Positions 62,388 through 64,000 of a stretch of 64,000 nucleotides of DNA are shown one piece after another; within the stretch, counting starts at the first letter, position 1, and each line of letters opens with the position of its first letter. The translations under genes were made by a program, and so were the position numbers. Source of the DNA: CBDDHT01 sp965227905 (GTDB lineage Bacteria; Pseudomonadota; Alphaproteobacteria; Rhizobiales; Methyloligellaceae); the NCBI GenBank assembly GCA_965227905.1, contig OZ245780.1, forward strand, positions 1,922,001 through 1,986,000, read 5' to 3'. Under the pieces are notes generated by a model. That model was not told the DNA's origin. It ran no database searches and saw nothing but the letters and a program-made list of their open reading frames with translations.

Positions 62388-63245
62388 CTACTTCGGTGCA
62401 TTGATCGGACGGTCGGCCGTCCAGTCATAAGTGCCCCGATCTCGGTCGCGGACCGCTTCCTGCCAGCCGACGGCCTCGGAACGTTTCTTGAAATTCTGAC
62501 CTTCAGGGGAGTGGCGAGTGATACCGTCGAAGACCGTTGCGATCATCTGCGTGTTTTGCAGACCCATGGCATCGATCGCCTGATTGATCATCAGCTTCTG
62601 CATCATGAGCTGATTGACGGGAACGCTGCAGAGCCGCTCTGCCAGCGCCTCCACCTCCTCGTCGAGCGCCTCATCCGTGACAGCCTTGTGGATCAGGCCG
62701 ATCCGTTCGGCCTCCCGCCCATCGATCTTGTCGCCGGTAAACAGCATGCGTTTTGCCCCCTCGGCGCCGAGCCGGTAGACCCACATTGCCGTTGTCGGGC
62801 AACCCCAGACCCGTGCAGGCATGTAGCCGATCTTTGCTGTCTCGGCCATGACCACCAGATCGGAGCAGAGCGCAATATCCGATCCGCCTGCAACAGCATA
62901 ACCATGAACCTTGCAGATCACCGGACGGTAGCTGCGCCAAAGAGACATGAACAGCTCAGTGTTGCGCCGCATGAAGGCGTAATCCTTCATCGGATCCCAG
63001 GGCATCTCCTGCGTGACATCGTTCGGTCCTGCTGTCGAAGCGTAGGCCGTGAGATCGTAGCCGGCGCAGAACGCCCGGCCAGCACCGCTTAAGACGATGA
63101 CGTGAATTGCCTCATCCGCATTTGCCCTGGCTACGCAGTCGGCGAGCTCTTCGGGTAGATCCTGATCAATCGCATTCAGAACGTCAGGTCTATTCAGTGT
63201 GATGCGCCCGACACGACCTTCTTTCTCAAAAATCACTTTCGACAT
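62388..63245 (-). CDS. Enoyl-CoA hydratase/isomerase (crotonase family)
   Basis: The 285-residue protein has the crotonase oxyanion-hole segments GRAFCAGYDL and YAVAGGSDIALCSD. The region WGCPTTAMWVYRLG fills the position of the second catalytic segment, without the standard E-rich pattern; so the reaction (hydration, isomerisation or other) is not certain. It is the first gene of the seven-gene minus-strand run, with a 287-base divergent promoter region (63246-63532) to the TRAP gene. It could hydrate the enoyl-CoA made by the ACAD10/11-like enzyme. Confidence 0.88.
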   Translation of the reverse strand: MSKVIFEKEGRVGRITLNRPDVLNAIDQDLPEELADCVARANADEAIHVIVLSGAGRAFCAGYDLTAYASTAGPNDVTQEMPWDPMKDYAFMRRNTELFMSLWRSYRPVICKVHGYAVAGGSDIALCSDLVVMAETAKIGYMPARVWGCPTTAMWVYRLGAEGAKRMLFTGDKIDGREAERIGLIHKAVTDEALDEEVEALAERLCSVPVNQLMMQKLMINQAIDAMGLQNTQMIATVFDGITRHSPEGQNFKKRSEAVGWQEAVRDRDRGTYDWTADRPINAPK

Positions 63246-63532
63246 TGCTCACCTTCCCTCAATCGTCTCAACTCGGACGAGCATGAAAATAACAATGTTA
63301 TATACAGATACAATAGTTATGAAGTTTTGTTCCATCTGCGTTGCAGCAAGTCGGCTTATCACCCGAAGGACTAAAGCCGTCGCCTGTTGCTTAAGTTGTT
63401 GACGCCGGGCTAGCCTGCCGCCAGGCGGATTGGGTTCTGTCGGACACGGTGTTGGCCGGACCCGGTGCATCTCCGCTCTCAAAGACGCGGCCGGCTAGGC
63501 GGCGGCGCATTTCGATCCTTGGGAGGATTACA

Positions 63533-64000
63533 ATGAAGAAAGTTCTGGGAGCCTTGGCTCTTGCCTCGGCCGTTGTGTTCACTGGTATGCCCACGGCGGA
63601 CGCGAAGGTCCGCTTGAAAATGGGTTCGACCTTTCCGAGCAAGCTCGTCCAGCTTGGGGCTATGGGCCGCGAGCTTGAAAAGTCCGTCGACCGGATTTCA
63701 GGCGGCGACATTCAGCTCAAATTCTTCGAGCCCAAGGCCCTTGTGCCGGCATTGGAGCTATTCGATGCCGTCAAAAGCGGTTCGGTCGATGCCGGATGGT
63801 CGACGCCCGGATACTGGCAGGGCAAGGAACCGGCATTGGCCCTGTTTTCCGCTGTACCGTTCGGGCCGAGCACCGGCGAATATGCCGCCTGGCTGTTCTT
63901 CGGCGGTGGCGAGAAAATGATGCAGAAGATCTACGCCAAGCACAACATTCACTCGATGATCTGCGGCGTGATCGCGCCCGAGGCCTCGGGCTGGTTCCGT
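63533..64000 (+). CDS. TRAP transporter DctP-type binding protein, 3' end outside window
   Basis: The visible 156 residues have a signal peptide (MKKVLGALALASAVVFTGMPTADA) and the DctP start VRLKMGSTFPSKLVQLGAMG, then ISGGDIQLKFFEPKALVPALELFDAVKSGSVDAGW. The ATG at 63533 follows GGGAGG. TRAP receptors bind carboxylic acids; this subgroup often takes oxo or hydroxy acids. It is divergent from the crotonase-led operon, so it may import the acid that operon degrades. Confidence 0.92.
   Translation, partial: MKKVLGALALASAVVFTGMPTADAKVRLKMGSTFPSKLVQLGAMGRELEKSVDRISGGDIQLKFFEPKALVPALELFDAVKSGSVDAGWSTPGYWQGKEPALALFSAVPFGPSTGEYAAWLFFGGGEKMMQKIYAKHNIHSMICGVIAPEASGWFR

Overview
The window is chromosomal DNA from an alphaproteobacterium, most likely of the Hyphomicrobiales (Rhizobiales) type. 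Evidence: a tRNA-His with A73 and no encoded G-1, a Porin_2-type porin, three phasin-family proteins, a PdhS-like histidine kinase, and the intergenic palindrome that reads as 'PDLIRG...' in spurious translations. No taxon can be fixed from sequence reading alone.

Layout. (1) 1-8.8 kb is a beta-alanine/omega-amino-acid catabolic block: the end of mmsA, omega-amino acid:pyruvate aminotransferase (bauA), alanine dehydrogenase (ald) and two paralogous MocR-type regulators. One regulator gene is split by a 1345-bp IS3-family element with a 4-bp target duplication; removing the element restores the frame. (2) 8.8-21 kb holds a phasin-like protein, a ligase-associated exonuclease plus ATP-dependent DNA ligase, a sodium:solute symporter with a TPR protein, an unrecognised secreted protein, a PotD-like binding protein and an AsmA protein. 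(3) 21-30.3 kb holds acetoacetyl-CoA synthetase, a lone double-domain ABC permease, a serine hydrolase, a PAS histidine kinase and two phasins that share an operator-like palindrome. Two near-identical long palindromes sit at convergent gene ends here. tRNA-His follows. (4) 30.5-33.6 kb holds a porin and a lone TctC/Bug-type binding protein.

(5) 33.6-52.8 kb is the most striking region: a one-strand locus for a giant (2522 aa) type I-secreted FecR/VCBS/RTX adhesin. It includes the ABC exporter, a membrane-fusion protein with an unusual N-terminal membrane extension, a TolC-like channel, a LapG-like cysteine protease, a CHASE2 adenylate cyclase directly behind the adhesin, a small Cys-containing secreted protein, and a trypsin-like protein that has lost its catalytic Asp. 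No LapD-type receptor is present, and no TAAG-type LapG site is visible in the adhesin N-terminus. This suggests a variant of the Lap surface-retention system, possibly tied to cAMP.

(6) 53-56.3 kb holds a rhodanese, two glycosyltransferases and a Lys-rich secreted peptide. (7) 56.4-63.2 kb is a seven-gene run: crotonase, TetR, Zn-alcohol dehydrogenase, ACAD10/11-like dehydrogenase, APH-like kinase, DUF6285-like small protein and acyl-CoA synthetase. Its core gene set matches the Pseudomonas lva pathway and mammalian ACAD10/11 chemistry for 4-hydroxy acids. A divergent TRAP binding-protein gene begins at the right edge.
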